64,000 nucleotides of DNA from Arthrobacter sp. PAMC25564 (GCF_004798705.1 NZ_CP039290.1:868001-932000); one strand, 5' to 3'; positions 45,935-59,446 are shown, counted from the first letter of the stretch. Notes: generated from the sequence alone by a model not told the origin. Numbers and translations: made by a program.

Positions 45935-46414
45935 ATGACCGAAACGCGCTGGCTCAATGCCGACGAACGCCGTGCCTGGCTGGCCCAGCTGAGCATCAAC
46001 ACGCTGCTGCCGGCCGCCCTGGACACCCAGCTTCATGCAGCGGGCAAGCTCTCGCTGTTCGACTACAACGTGCTGGCGATGCTTTCCGAGGCCGAGGGCC
46101 GGTATCTGCCCATGAGTGAACTGGCCGCGCGCACCAGCGCCTCCCTGTCCAGGCTCTCCCATGTGGTCACCAAGCTGCAGAACCGGGGATGGCTCGAACG
46201 CCGGCCCCACCCGGGCGACGCCCGCGTCACCACCGCGCACCTCACCGACGCCGGAATGGCCATCATTGAGGAGCTCGCTCCGGGACACGTCGAGGCTGTC
46301 CGGTCGCTGCTCCTGGATGCGTTGAGCGAGGAGGACGTCGCGGACCTGGCCCGGATCGGCGAGAAGATAGTGGGCCGCCTGGACTCAGGCCACTGGATCC
46401 TGCGCGACAACTGA
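45935..46414 (+). CDS. MarR family transcriptional regulator
   Basis: A 159-residue winged-helix regulator. LSLFDYNVLAMLSEAEGRYLPMSELAARTSASLSRLSHVVTKLQNRGWLERRP is the MarR recognition region with the wing after PGDARVTTAHLTDAGMA. A C-terminal dimer helix is present. It lies between a YciI gene (opposite strand) and an SGNH hydrolase gene (same strand, 83 bases downstream). It may control one or both. Confidence 0.9.
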   Translation: MTETRWLNADERRAWLAQLSINTLLPAALDTQLHAAGKLSLFDYNVLAMLSEAEGRYLPMSELAARTSASLSRLSHVVTKLQNRGWLERRPHPGDARVTTAHLTDAGMAIIEELAPGHVEAVRSLLLDALSEEDVADLARIGEKIVGRLDSGHWILRDN

Positions 46415-46462
46415 GTCCGGCCGAGGACAGCCCCCGGCAAGGTAGGGCGGGGACGCCCGTCT

Positions 46463-46491
46463 TTGTTGCTCGCGGCAACTGATGCCAGACT
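46463..46491 (+). promoter_or_regulatory. leaderless promoter of the second SGNH hydrolase
   Basis: TTGTTG, 17 bases, CAGACT, then six bases to the ATG. The same -10 to ATG distance occurs at the MarR and CtaG genes. Confidence 0.4.
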
Positions 46492-46497
46492 GGATCC

Positions 46498-47268
46498 ATG
46501 GATTTCACGACCCGCTTCGTAGCCCTTGGAGACTCCTTCACGGAAGGCGTCGGCGACGACGACGCGACGCGTCCCAACGGTGTCCGGGGCTGGGCAGACC
46601 GGGTCGCCGAACAGCTCGGCTCCGCGGATCCGTCCTTCGGCTACGCCAACCTTGCCATCCGCGGCAGGAAACTCCGCCAGATCATGGCCGAGCAGGTCGA
46701 TGCCGCCGTCGAACTCAAACCCACGCTGGTGAGCATCTACGCCGGCGCCAATGACATTCTCCGGCCCAAGATCGACATCGATGCCCTTCTGGTGGAATAC
46801 GATGCCGGCATCCGCAAGCTGAAGGCAACGGGCGCCACCGTGGTGATGTTCACGGGCTTCGACGCGCGTGGCTCCAAGATCTTCGGCACCATGCGCGGCC
46901 GGACTGCCATCTACAACGAGCTGGTGCGGGGGATTGCCGGGGACCACGGAGCCCTGCTGGTGGATTACTGGCGTTTCAGCGAGTACTACGACTGGGGCAT
47001 GTGGGGCACCGACCGGATGCACATGTCCCCCGCCGGCCACGCCAACATGGCCCAACGCGTCCTGACCGTTCTGGAACACGAGCACTCGATCGACATCCCG
47101 CCCATGACGCCGGTGCCGGAACTCAGCCGGGCCGAAGCGATCCGCGCAAACGCCCGGTGGGTCCGCGAATTCGCCGCGCCGTGGGTCGTCCGTCGCGTGA
47201 CGGGAACGTCCTCAGGCGACGGCCTGGCGCCGCGGTACGCCCGGCTCACCCACCTCGAAGCAGGCTAA
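46498..47268 (+). CDS. SGNH/GDSL-type hydrolase (paralogue)
   Basis: A 256-residue cytosolic hydrolase. Block I FVALGDSFTEGVGDDD, AGANDILRP (Asn block) and TDRMHMSPAGH (Asp-His block) are intact. NGVRGWADRVAEQL, YANLAIRGRKLRQIM and VDYWRFSEYYDWGMW align with the gene at 44.7 kb, so they arose by duplication or are members of the same expanded family. No signal peptide. It starts six bases after a -10 and has no ribosome-binding site. The stop overlaps the convergent apbE-like gene by four bases. Confidence 0.88.
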   Translation: MDFTTRFVALGDSFTEGVGDDDATRPNGVRGWADRVAEQLGSADPSFGYANLAIRGRKLRQIMAEQVDAAVELKPTLVSIYAGANDILRPKIDIDALLVEYDAGIRKLKATGATVVMFTGFDARGSKIFGTMRGRTAIYNELVRGIAGDHGALLVDYWRFSEYYDWGMWGTDRMHMSPAGHANMAQRVLTVLEHEHSIDIPPMTPVPELSRAEAIRANARWVREFAAPWVVRRVTGTSSGDGLAPRYARLTHLEAG

Positions 47269-48107
47269 GTCCGCGAAGCCCGGAAACCGGGCGTCGCCAG
47301 CAGCTCGCCGCTGTTCCGCACGGCGAGCACCTCGATGTCCCAGCCGTCGGCTGCCCGGTTCAGCATCGGCATCCCGCCGGCCACGATCGCCGTCGCCAGC
47401 ACGTCCGCGGTGACGATGTCCGCCGCGGCCACCGACACCTGGCGGAACCCGGCGCCCCCGGCCTCTGTCCGGCTGCGGACGCCCCAGATATGGTCGCCAC
47501 GTTCCGCGGAGCCTGAGGTCGCCAGGGCCCGCTTTGTGCCGGACCCGCCCAAGGCGTAGCCGGCCATCAGTGTGCCGCGGTCCTGCGGGTCAACAATCCC
47601 GGCCTGCCAGTGAGCCCCGGTCCCGGTCTCCGTCCCGGGATCAGGCGAGCCGTTCACCAGCACATCGCCCCCGGCGTTCAGGCACCAGTCCTCGATCCCC
47701 AGGGCCAGCAGCGCGTCGCCTGACCGTTGGATTGCGTAACCCTTGATGATTCCGGAAAGGTCCAGGACGCCGTCGGGCCGCTCCGCAGAGAAGGCGCCCT
47801 CCGTCAGCAGGCGCCAACTGACCGCGTCCGCGTAGCGGTCCCGCATCAGCTGGGAGGCCTGCCGCAGCGAGGTCTCGCCACGGGCAAGCCGGCTGGCCTC
47901 CGAACCGGGGCGGTACAGGCTGAAAGTCTCGTCCAGCCCGGCAAAAACCCGTTCGACGGCGGCAGCTGCGGCGTCGAGCCCGCCGTCCGCGCCACCGGCC
48001 GTTCCGTGGACGGCCCCGGCGGGAACCGCCAGGCTGACGATGGTGCCCATGGAACCAAAGGTCCTGGTCTTCAGCGCCGAACTGCCCAGCTCAGAGGTTG
48101 GCTGCAT
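47265..48107 (-). CDS. apbE: FAD:protein FMN transferase (ApbE-like)
   Basis: A 280-residue flavin transferase that attaches FMN to Thr/Ser of target proteins. TFGSMGTIVSLAV opens the domain, ETFSLYRPGSEASRL and VLDLSGIIKGYAIQR follow, and NAGGDVLVNG and ADIVTADVLATAIV carry the metal and FAD sites. No lipoprotein or signal peptide is clear, which is unusual because many ApbE proteins are exported. It is the third gene of an operon with an FMN-binding protein (17-base overlap) that is its obvious substrate, and a ferric reductase-like protein. Confidence 0.9.
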   Translation of the reverse strand: MQPTSELGSSALKTRTFGSMGTIVSLAVPAGAVHGTAGGADGGLDAAAAAVERVFAGLDETFSLYRPGSEASRLARGETSLRQASQLMRDRYADAVSWRLLTEGAFSAERPDGVLDLSGIIKGYAIQRSGDALLALGIEDWCLNAGGDVLVNGSPDPGTETGTGAHWQAGIVDPQDRGTLMAGYALGGSGTKRALATSGSAERGDHIWGVRSRTEAGGAGFRQVSVAAADIVTADVLATAIVAGGMPMLNRAADGWDIEVLAVRNSGELLATPGFRASRT

Positions 48108-48627
48108 CGAGAGCCGCCTGCAGCGAGGTCAAGTACGCGCCGCTGGTCACCGTGGCACCGCTGATGGTCTGCACGTTTGCGGACTGGGCTTTGAGCACCT
48201 CGGCGCGCAGGAGCGGGGCGGCCCGGTTGCTGATCTGCACGGACTTGCGTTCGGCGTCGGTCAGCTGCAGCGCCGTGACATCGGTGATTTTCCCGGCCTG
48301 AACCGTGATCTGCACCTGGACGGAGCCGAAGCGGGTCTGGACGACGGCGCCGGGGTAGGTCCCTCCGGCTTTGGCCGAGGCCCCTGTGGCGCCGCCGGCA
48401 CTCGAGCCTGACGTTGCGCTCGAGCCTGACGTTGCGCTCGAGCCCGTGGACCCGGAGTTGCCGGGGGATCCCGCCGATGCATCGGTGCCCAACGAACCGG
48501 TGCCGGTGGTGCCGGCCGAGCTCGCGATGGAGCTGCCGGTATCGGCTACGTGGATGCCCGATTGCCAGCCCGCCATGAGGATGCCGGCGGAGGCCAGGGC
48601 TGCTGAAACTGCTGCACGGATTCTCAC
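48091..48627 (-). CDS. FMN-binding domain protein (covalent flavin carrier)
   Basis: A 178-residue exported electron carrier. The N-terminal hydrophobic segment (AAVSAALASAGILMAG) is a signal or anchor. A Ser/Thr/Gly/Ala-rich linker includes [18 protein letters not shown]. The FMN-binding domain starts at about residue 88 and ends with TISGATVTSGAY, the flavinylation motif whose Thr receives FMN from ApbE. The start ATG overlaps the ferric reductase stop (ATGA). Linker length is variable owing to a tandem repeat. Confidence 0.87.
   Translation of the reverse strand: MRIRAAVSAALASAGILMAGWQSGIHVADTGSSIASSAGTTGTGSLGTDASAGSPGNSGSTGSSATSGSSATSGSSAGGATGASAKAGGTYPGAVVQTRFGSVQVQITVQAGKITDVTALQLTDAERKSVQISNRAAPLLRAEVLKAQSANVQTISGATVTSGAYLTSLQAALDAANL
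48401..48444. repeat. tandem 18-bp repeat in the FMN-carrier linker
   Basis: CTCGAGCCTGACGTTGCG occurs twice in direct tandem (48401 and 48419) and is followed by a partial third unit CTCGAGCC. It adds six residues per unit to the Ser/Gly linker without a frameshift, so length variation among strains is likely. Confidence 0.8.
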
Positions 48628-50081
48628 CAGTCAAACCTTTCGTAGTGGAGCTGTTCGTCGCGGACGCCGGCTGCACGGGCATCATCAAGAACGTTTTCCG
48701 CCCAGGCGGCGGGGCCGCAGACGTAGACGTCCGCATCGGCGACGTTCGGGTCGTAACTGGCCAGCCGGTGGCCGGCGCGTGCGGAGCCCTCCGGCAGCCA
48801 GGTCCGGACGCCGGCTGGCCGCGATCCGGTCAGGTGGAAGAGCGTGGCGCCCCGGCGCCTGCAGAGTTCAAGGATTTCCTTGCCCAGATAGAGCTCGGAT
48901 TCGCTGTGTCCGCGGAGGATCACGGTGGCGTTCCCGGGCTGGAACGGCGTGCTTTCCAGCAGGGCGCGGATCGGCGTAATGCCGATCCCGGCACCGACCA
49001 TGACTACATGGTTCCGGCTCCTCGCAGCGGTGCTGAACAGTCCGTACGGACCCTCCACGGCCACCTTGGTGCCGCGTTTCAGCGAAGCGAGCTGCGCCGA
49101 ACCCCGTCCCAGGTTGCGGACCGTAATCCGCAGCGTGCCCCGGCCGCCGGCGTCGAACTTCATAGGCTCGGCCGAGAGGCTGAACGGGTGTGGATGCCAC
49201 CAGAGGCCCGGGGCGAGGAACCGCCAGACGAAGAACCGGCCGCCGCTCCCGGCTAGCTGATCAAGGTGAAGCCCGGACATTTCAATGCTGACGACGCCGG
49301 GCGCCACCGGTATCACCCGGCTGACCGTCAACTGGTGCCTGAACGTTGCCAGCACTGGTTGCGCCACCCGGTAGTACAGCAGTGCGGCGCCGGTAAGGAT
49401 GCACAGCGCCAGCCAGTACCAGCGCTGCCAGGTGCCCTCGGCAAAGAGCGCTCCGACGCTGAACTGGTGGGGGATCGCGGTCAGCACCGCGGCGTAGGTC
49501 AGCAGGTGGACGGCGTACCAGAATTCGTACGGAAAACGTCGCCGGACGGCCACCAGGGAGGTGACGACGACGGCGATGAACAGGCCAATCGAGACAATGG
49601 CCAGCCACATATCCGGGACAAGGACCCACAGGGCAACCAGCTCGCTGACGGGGTCCAGCCCTTCGGCCATTCCATAGCCGATCGCGATCAGGATCCCGTG
49701 GCCGAGCAGAAGATAGAGGGCCGGTTTCCCGAGTTTGCGGTGGAACTCAAGGGCCCGGTCATGCCCGACGGTGCGGTCGATCAGCGGGATGCGGGCCGCC
49801 AGCAGCAGCATGAGCAACACCAGATCCATGCCGGCCAGGCCGGTGACAATCCCGAGTGCCGTGAAGGACCCGGCGGGGGTCGAGAAACCCGCCGCGCCGC
49901 CGTCGGCCATCCACAACGCGACGGCTGCGGCCAGCGATGCCCAGAACAGGACTGTCAGCAGGTCCGCGGTGAGCAACCGTCGTCGGTGCTGTCCCCTGAA
50001 AGGATTCGCGGCGCCGGGGGAGCGGCGGGGAACCGCAGGCCGGGGCGCCAGGAGTTGTGTGTTCATGCCTCCAGAGTCCAC
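48624..50081 (-). CDS. ferric reductase-like transmembrane oxidoreductase
   Basis: A 485-residue membrane flavoprotein. A ferric-reductase-like TM domain (about six helices) carries heme-ligand His in EFHRKLGKPALYLLLGHG and in VHLLTYAAVLTAIPHQ. An FR-type FAD-binding barrel follows (RFFVWRFLAPGLWWHPHPFSLSAEP), then an NAD(P)-binding domain (VMVGAGIGITPIRAL, YVCGPAAWAENVL). It would pass electrons from NAD(P)H across the membrane, probably to the FMN-carrying protein encoded next. A GTG start at 50081 has AAAGG six bases before it; the ATG at 50066 has GGAGG only one base before it, so the GTG is preferred. First gene of the three-gene flavin operon. Confidence 0.9.
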   Translation of the reverse strand: MDSGGMNTQLLAPRPAVPRRSPGAANPFRGQHRRRLLTADLLTVLFWASLAAAVALWMADGGAAGFSTPAGSFTALGIVTGLAGMDLVLLMLLLAARIPLIDRTVGHDRALEFHRKLGKPALYLLLGHGILIAIGYGMAEGLDPVSELVALWVLVPDMWLAIVSIGLFIAVVVTSLVAVRRRFPYEFWYAVHLLTYAAVLTAIPHQFSVGALFAEGTWQRWYWLALCILTGAALLYYRVAQPVLATFRHQLTVSRVIPVAPGVVSIEMSGLHLDQLAGSGGRFFVWRFLAPGLWWHPHPFSLSAEPMKFDAGGRGTLRITVRNLGRGSAQLASLKRGTKVAVEGPYGLFSTAARSRNHVVMVGAGIGITPIRALLESTPFQPGNATVILRGHSESELYLGKEILELCRRRGATLFHLTGSRPAGVRTWLPEGSARAGHRLASYDPNVADADVYVCGPAAWAENVLDDARAAGVRDEQLHYERFDW

Positions 50082-50551
50082 CTGCCGCCTTTCATTTGGC
50101 TGTGAAAACACTACGGCGGGGATATGACATCCGGTTCGGTGCCGCCTGCCCTTATACACCCCCGGCTCCTCCCGGCAACGCAGGATTGGTCTTTAATTCG
50201 CCTAGCTCGTAGACTTGGGAGGCGCTAGGTGGCGCGGAGCGTGTGCAATTGCTCCGGTTGGCAGGATCTGTCTGAGAAATCGACGGTCCTGATGGCCGGT
50301 AGTTAGGGGCTCAAGTTGCGCGCACTCCTGTATTCGCCCAGCATCCCGGTACTTCGTAGTGGCTTTCCCAAGGCTTGCCACTGCCCGGTGCCCGTGGCCC
50401 ACAATTTTCGCCGCAATGAGGAAACAGCCGGTTTTTCGTCTGTTCCACAAATGCGGAGTTATCTGGGCGGGGGCTGGATGCGGACGCTGCCTATCGCACG
50501 GTTATGCGGGAACTCCGCCAACCGTTTCATTTATTTTTGAGGAGAGTCGTC
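50082..50551. other. intergenic region before the ribosomal protein operon
   Basis: 470 bases between divergent genes. An 8-bp inverted repeat (GCGGAGTT at 50453, AACTCCGC at 50511) is present. No convincing protein-coding frame, promoter pair or Zur-type box was recognised. Confidence 0.4.
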
Positions 50552-50788
50552 ATGGCAGCACACTGCCAGGTGACCGGAGCCGAGCCGGGCTTTGGACACA
50601 GCATTTCGCACTCGCACCGCCGCAACAAGCGCCGGTTCGACCCGAACATCCAGAAGAAGCGCTACTGGGTTCCGTCCCTGCGCCGTAATGTCACGCTGCA
50701 GGTTTCTGCAAAGGGCATCAAGACCATCGACGTACGTGGCATCGACGTAGTAGTCGCCGCCATCCTGGCACGAGGAGTGAAGCTCTAG
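50552..50788 (+). CDS. rpmB: 50S ribosomal protein L28
   Basis: A 78-residue L28. [25 protein letters not shown] is the family opening. The second zinc Cys is replaced (CQVT rather than CxxC), so this is the zinc-independent form. GAGGAG precedes the ATG. Its stop overlaps the GTG of rpmG (TAGTG), giving a tightly coupled L28-L33-S14 operon. Confidence 0.95.
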   Translation: MAAHCQVTGAEPGFGHSISHSHRRNKRRFDPNIQKKRYWVPSLRRNVTLQVSAKGIKTIDVRGIDVVVAAILARGVKL

Positions 50789-50955
50789 TGGCAAAGGACA
50801 AGGACGTACGTCCGATCATCAAGCTCAAGTCGACCGCGGGCACGGGTTACACCTACGTGACGCGCAAGAACCGTCGTAACGATCCGGACCGCATGGTCCT
50901 GAAGAAGTACGACCCCAAAATCCGCCAGCACGTCGAATTCCGAGAGGAGCGCTAA
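50788..50955 (+). CDS. rpmG: 50S ribosomal protein L33
   Basis: A 55-residue L33. The sequence begins [18 protein letters not shown] and continues through [23 protein letters not shown] to FREER. It has no Cys, so it is the zinc-independent (C-minus) form. GTG start, overlapping the rpmB stop by one base; rpsN follows four bases after its stop. Confidence 0.93.
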   Translation: MAKDKDVRPIIKLKSTAGTGYTYVTRKNRRNDPDRMVLKKYDPKIRQHVEFREER

Positions 50956-50959
50956 ACAC

Positions 50960-51265
50960 ATGGCTAAGAAGTCAATGATTGCTAAGAACGAACAGCGTAA
51001 AGTCATCGTCGAGCGTTACGCCGCAAAGCGCCTCGAACTGAAGAAGGCCCTGGTTAACCCCAACTCGACCGACGAAGCACGGGAAGCTGCACGCCTCGGC
51101 CTGCAGAAGCTGCCCCGCAACGCGTCGCCGGTACGTCTGCGTAACCGCGACATCATCGATGGCCGCCCGCGCGGTACCTTCCAGAAGTTCGGCATCTCCC
51201 GTGTTCGCTTCCGCGACATGGCTCACCGCGGTGAGCTCCCGGGCATCACGAAGTCTTCCTGGTAA
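50960..51265 (+). CDS. rpsN: 30S ribosomal protein S14
   Basis: A 101-residue S14, the long zinc-independent form: [21 protein letters not shown] at the start, [41 protein letters not shown] at the end. The short zinc form is about 61 residues with four Cys. Last gene of the operon, followed by a strong terminator. Confidence 0.95.
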   Translation: MAKKSMIAKNEQRKVIVERYAAKRLELKKALVNPNSTDEAREAARLGLQKLPRNASPVRLRNRDIIDGRPRGTFQKFGISRVRFRDMAHRGELPGITKSSW

Positions 51266-51292
51266 TTCAGCACCCCTGAAGCCAGTGGCTTG

Positions 51293-51329
51293 AAAAGGGC
51301 CGGCAACCGTTTGGTTGCCGGCCCTTTTT
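51293..51329 (+). terminator. intrinsic terminator after rpsN
   Basis: GGGCCGGCAACC, loop GTTT, GGTTGCCGGCCC, then five T. A 12-bp GC-rich stem (extended by AAAA/TTTT) with a T-run separates the ribosomal protein operon from the rRNA operon. Confidence 0.93.
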
Positions 51330-51461
51330 GCGTCGCCCGTTAGCCTCCCGTTAGGTGATGCACCGCACAGGCTGGATTTACGACGCCGGCGCCCCGGTTG
51401 GGAGCCCGATAGCCTGTTTTGGTCCGGATTGCCGCGGATTCTGGTGCCTCCGGAGGTGGAT

Positions 51462-51490
51462 TTGCGCCGGGTGCGTGGGGCGTGTAAAGT
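51462..51490 (+). promoter_or_regulatory. upstream promoter P1 of the first rRNA operon
   Basis: TTGCGC, a 17-base spacer and TAAAGT, about 410 bases before 16S. It lies in sequence not shared with the second rRNA operon. Confidence 0.5.
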
Positions 51491-51627
51491 CATTCGAGTC
51501 GCCGCCGCTGATGCGGAAAGATAGCGACCGACCCCCTTGATGAACAGCCTGGAAAATGGCGCACTTTGTGTGTGCCGGATGCGGGTGGGGGCCTTCCCGG
51601 GAGGGTGCGGATTGCGGAAACGTTGAT

Positions 51628-51656
51628 TTGCTTTGTTTTCCGGGTTCGGGTAAGTT
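51628..51656 (+). promoter_or_regulatory. proximal rRNA promoter candidate P2 (first copy)
   Basis: TTGCTT, 17 bases, TAAGTT. Inside the repeated segment, so both operons carry it. Confidence 0.4.
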
Positions 51657-51716
51657 TGTTAGGTTGCTCCGGAGCGATCCTGGACCGTGTGGTCCGGGTG
51701 GTGCCGGGTGTGTCTG

Positions 51717-51744
51717 TTGTTTGAGAACTCAATAGTGTGCCAAG
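51717..51744 (+). promoter_or_regulatory. rRNA leader antitermination/processing element
   Basis: TTGTTTGAGAACTCAATAG then TGTGCCAAG. The TTGAGAACTCAATAG-type box is typical of actinobacterial rRNA leaders. Its distal part pairs with GTTTGGCACACTGTTG at 53640-53671 in the spacer, forming the 16S processing stem. Confidence 0.65.
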
Positions 51745-51899
51745 TTTGTTGATACCAATTTATTGTATTGGATTGGTTGAATTGACTGGATCCGCCACCC
51801 CGTGGTGTGGTCTGGTTTTTACAGCTGGTTTCAAATTTTGTGCAGCCTGGGTCCGCGTTTTCCCGTGGGCCTGTTGGTTGTGTCTGTTTTTGTTTTACT

Positions 51900-57110
<5,211 letters not shown>

Positions 57111-57179
57111 CACACACTCTCTTCGTGAACGGATTCAAAAGACGCTCACACCATGAAGAGAGTACAAAGAAACAAGACT

Positions 57180-57210
57180 GCTTGCGTCCACTATGTGGTT
57201 CCCAAACAAC
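57180..57210 (+). other. 3' arm of the 23S processing stem
   Basis: GCTTGCGTCCACTATGTGG then TTCCCAAACAAC, the near-perfect complement of 53821-53851. It lies in the 238-base 23S-5S spacer. The rest of the spacer is low-complexity ACC-rich sequence. Confidence 0.65.
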
Positions 57211-57348
57211 AAACCCGCACCACGGGCACGTTGCACCAGGGAACACCACCACAACACAACAACACCACCACTGCACACACATGCAGCGGACAGGTTGTAA
57301 CCACAGATTTCCCACCACACCCACCAGGGTGCCAGGTGCGGAGCAAGG

Positions 57349-57470
57349 GTTACGGCGGTCATAGCGTGGGGGAAACGCCCGGTCCCATTCCGAACCCGGA
57401 AGCTAAGACCCACAGCGCCGATGGTACTGCACCCGGGAGGGTGTGGGAGAGTAGGACACCGCCGGACAAC
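57349..57470 (+). rRNA. rrf: 5S ribosomal RNA (first operon)
   Basis: GTTACGGCGGTCATAGCG at the 5' end, CCCATTCCGAACCCGGAAG in loop C, GAGAGTAGGACACCGCCGG at the 3' end. The ends form the usual helix I. Limits are accurate to a few bases. Confidence 0.95.
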
Positions 57471-57483
57471 CATTAACACGGTC

Positions 57484-57513
57484 GAGAGCCCCAACCACAC
57501 GGTTGGGGCTCTC
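57484..57513 (+). terminator. terminator of the first rRNA operon
   Basis: GAGAGCCCCAACC, loop ACAC, GGTTGGGGCTCTC: a perfect 13-bp stem 14 bases after 5S. The following CCGCATTT gives only a short T-run. Confidence 0.85.
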
Positions 57514-57756
57514 CCGCATTTAACCCCGAAATCCACACGCCCCTTCACACCTCGCGCTCAAGACACGAACCTTCCCTCACACCCCGTGCTCAAGCGGGAA
57601 GTTAAGCAAAATCACTAGGCAGAGGCACGTCGCCGGCAGAACCGTGACATCGAACGGATGGAAGACCACCGCCAGTATCCGGAGGACCAACCATCGAGAG
57701 ATGCAACGCGGACCGCCGCGGGCATTTGCTGGCTGCCCGTGGGTACAAACTATTGG

Positions 57757-57876
57757 CTATTGACAGTAGTTGGGGAAATTGCGGAAGCCGCGAGCGATAC
57801 GGCGGGCGGTTTTGATGGCGCCGTTCATCGCTTCGGCGGGCCTGATGGAGGCGCCGTTGGTGTCGAAGGCATCCAC
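57757..57876 (-). pseudogene. ISL3 family transposase C-terminal scar
   Basis: The minus strand encodes about 39 residues, VDAFDTNGASIRPAEAMNG then AIKTARRIARGFRNFPNY. This is the closing motif of ISL3-family transposases (FDTNGASxxxEAINGxIxxxRRxARGFRN), followed by a stop. The rest of the gene is missing. It faces the second remnant next to it. Confidence 0.6.
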
Positions 57877-57899
57877 GTTAGCTCTGTCACGCGACCGGC

Positions 57900-58491
57900 A
57901 CGGCCCCGGTTCAGTGGCTGCCCGGACCGCGGCGACGCCGCGGTCCGGCACAGCCGCCGGCACGTGCGCCTCCAGGACATCCCCTGATTCGGCCGCACCG
58001 TGCGGCTGCTGTGGGCGAAGCGTCTCTGGCGGTGCCCGGACCCGGACTGCCCGAGGACCACGTTCACCGAAGAACACCCGCTGGCAGTTCCCCGGGCGAA
58101 ACTCACGGCCCGTGCTGGCTCCAAGAATGCGGCGCGGATTTCATCGCCGGCATCAGAACCGGCGCGCTGGACCCGTTCCATGGCTACGCGAACGCGATCC
58201 GTGACGAGCTGCCCGAAGCCATCACTGTCCTGGACGCGTTCCATATCGTGAAGTTCGGGTCCGCCATGGTCCGCCGGCGGGTCCAGAGCGATGAGCTCGA
58301 CGGGATCCGCCGGACCCTGCGGACGTGGAAAACAGCGACCCTGGCCTCCTTCGACAACAACGGCGCCTCAAACGGGCCCCAATCGATCGACGGCGTCGTC
58401 GAAACCGCGCGCAGCATCCCTCGCGGCTTGCGCAACTTCACCAACTACAGACTCAGATGCCTACTCGCAGCAGGCGGCCTATCCGGGCAAA
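57900..58491 (+). pseudogene. ISL3 family transposase remnant with internal deletions
   Basis: Three separate blocks of an ISL3-family transposase in the right order. First: a zinc-finger-like N-terminal part, HVRLQDIP, an in-frame TGA (57985-57987), then FGRTVRLLWAKRLWRCPDP and FTEEHPLAVPRAKLTARA. Second, in another frame: FIAGIRTGALDPFHGYANA then VLDAFHIVKFGSAMVRRRV. Third: FDNNGASNGPQSIDG then RGLRNFTNYRLRCLLAAGG. The HTH region and most of the catalytic middle are absent between blocks. Clearly dead. Confidence 0.7.
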
Positions 58492-58832
58492 CGGGCGGAC
58501 GAGCCAGCATGTTGGCTGGACGTGGCTTGACCCCCGGAGAAGGTCGGCAAGGCTCTCCCTGCGTTGTGTACCAGGAAGCCGTAGATGACCTGGGGTTCGA
58601 CGGATTTGTAGATGGCAAACAGGAGTACCGTGGACGTGATTTTCAGCGCGATGGACCCCGGGATTCTGCCTTGCTCTCCGGCGAGGGAGAGAACGCCGAG
58701 GAAAATCTCGTAAAGGGCAAGGGGCAGCGTGAAGAAGACGACAAGCAGGCCCACACCGATGCCTGCGTCGACGCCGGCTCCGGCTGCAAAGTAACTGAAG
58801 GTGAAGACCGCGGTGTGGAGGATGAGCAGCAC
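58479..58832 (-). pseudogene. truncated small membrane protein frame
   Basis: The frame from the GTG at 58832 gives 117 residues with three TM-like stretches (LLILHTAVFTFSYFAAGAG, VGLLVVFFTLPLALYEIFL, ITSTVLLFAIYKSVEP). It stays open upstream to 58913, encoding PPPRRERKFTVGLLALV, a natural TM N-flank, but has no ATG or GTG there. The C-terminus runs into the transposase scar. Both ends look cut, so this is probably a gene fragment. No family recognised. Confidence 0.4.
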
Positions 58833-58916
58833 GAGGGCGAGCAGGCCGACCGTGAACTTCCGTTCTCGCCGCGGGGGCGGGCGGCGTTCGGGTGTCTCAT
58901 TGCCGTCCGTGATCTA

Positions 58917-59365
58917 CCCTGTCCCCGTGGCGGTGACACTACCTCAGAGATGGCCGGTGACGTACGCACGGCAATATCACCAAACCACGCCTATCCTCTC
59001 GAAGGTCCGTTGAATGCCACAGCACGTTGGCCTGGAAGATCTGGCGCAGGCGTCGGCTGGTTGTATCAGGTTGTGCCCTCAGCACTCGATGCTCTCCATC
59101 GGGGAGGTCTACTGCGGTGGCGGAGGACACGTTTCTTGGTGCTGAGACCAACGGTTGTTTGGGCGGGGTGGGGGCCGTTCTGGCCCGGACTGGCAGGCTT
59201 TTTGGGCTGCAACGGAGGTGATACCCGGGTGGGTTTGCGTTGGAGGCCAAGTGGGTGTATTGTTTTCTAAGTCGCCGAGAGGGAGACCAGCGGAAACACT
59301 GGAAACCACGGCGGCCAATCCCCTAAAATTCAAAGCCAGTATCTGGTTGACGCCTTCGTGCGCAA
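58917..59365. other. spacer before the second rRNA operon
   Basis: About 450 bases unique to this copy. It holds one promoter candidate (59235-59263) and no protein-coding frame that looks real. The junction with the repeated segment is at 59366. Confidence 0.4.
59235..59263 (+). promoter_or_regulatory. upstream promoter P1 of the second rRNA operon
   Basis: TTGCGT, a 17-base spacer and TATTGT, about 425 bases before 16S. Same layout and near-identical -35 as P1 of the first operon, but in unrelated surrounding sequence. Confidence 0.5.
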
Positions 59366-59417
59366 CGGATGCGGGTGGGGGCCTTCCCGGGAGGGTGCGG
59401 ATTGCGGAAACGTTGAT

Positions 59418-59446
59418 TTGCTTTGTTTTCCGGGTTCGGGTAAGTT
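59418..59446 (+). promoter_or_regulatory. proximal rRNA promoter candidate P2 (second copy)
   Basis: TTGCTT, 17 bases, TAAGTT, identical to the first copy. Confidence 0.4.

Noticed and set aside
50082..50551. Zur operator before rpmB
   Set aside because: No AT-rich TGAAAAT-type palindrome is present.
58011..59270. 419-codon frame across the spacer between rRNA operons
   Set aside because: Only its first 150 codons resemble a transposase; the rest is chance reading of spacer and antisense sequence.
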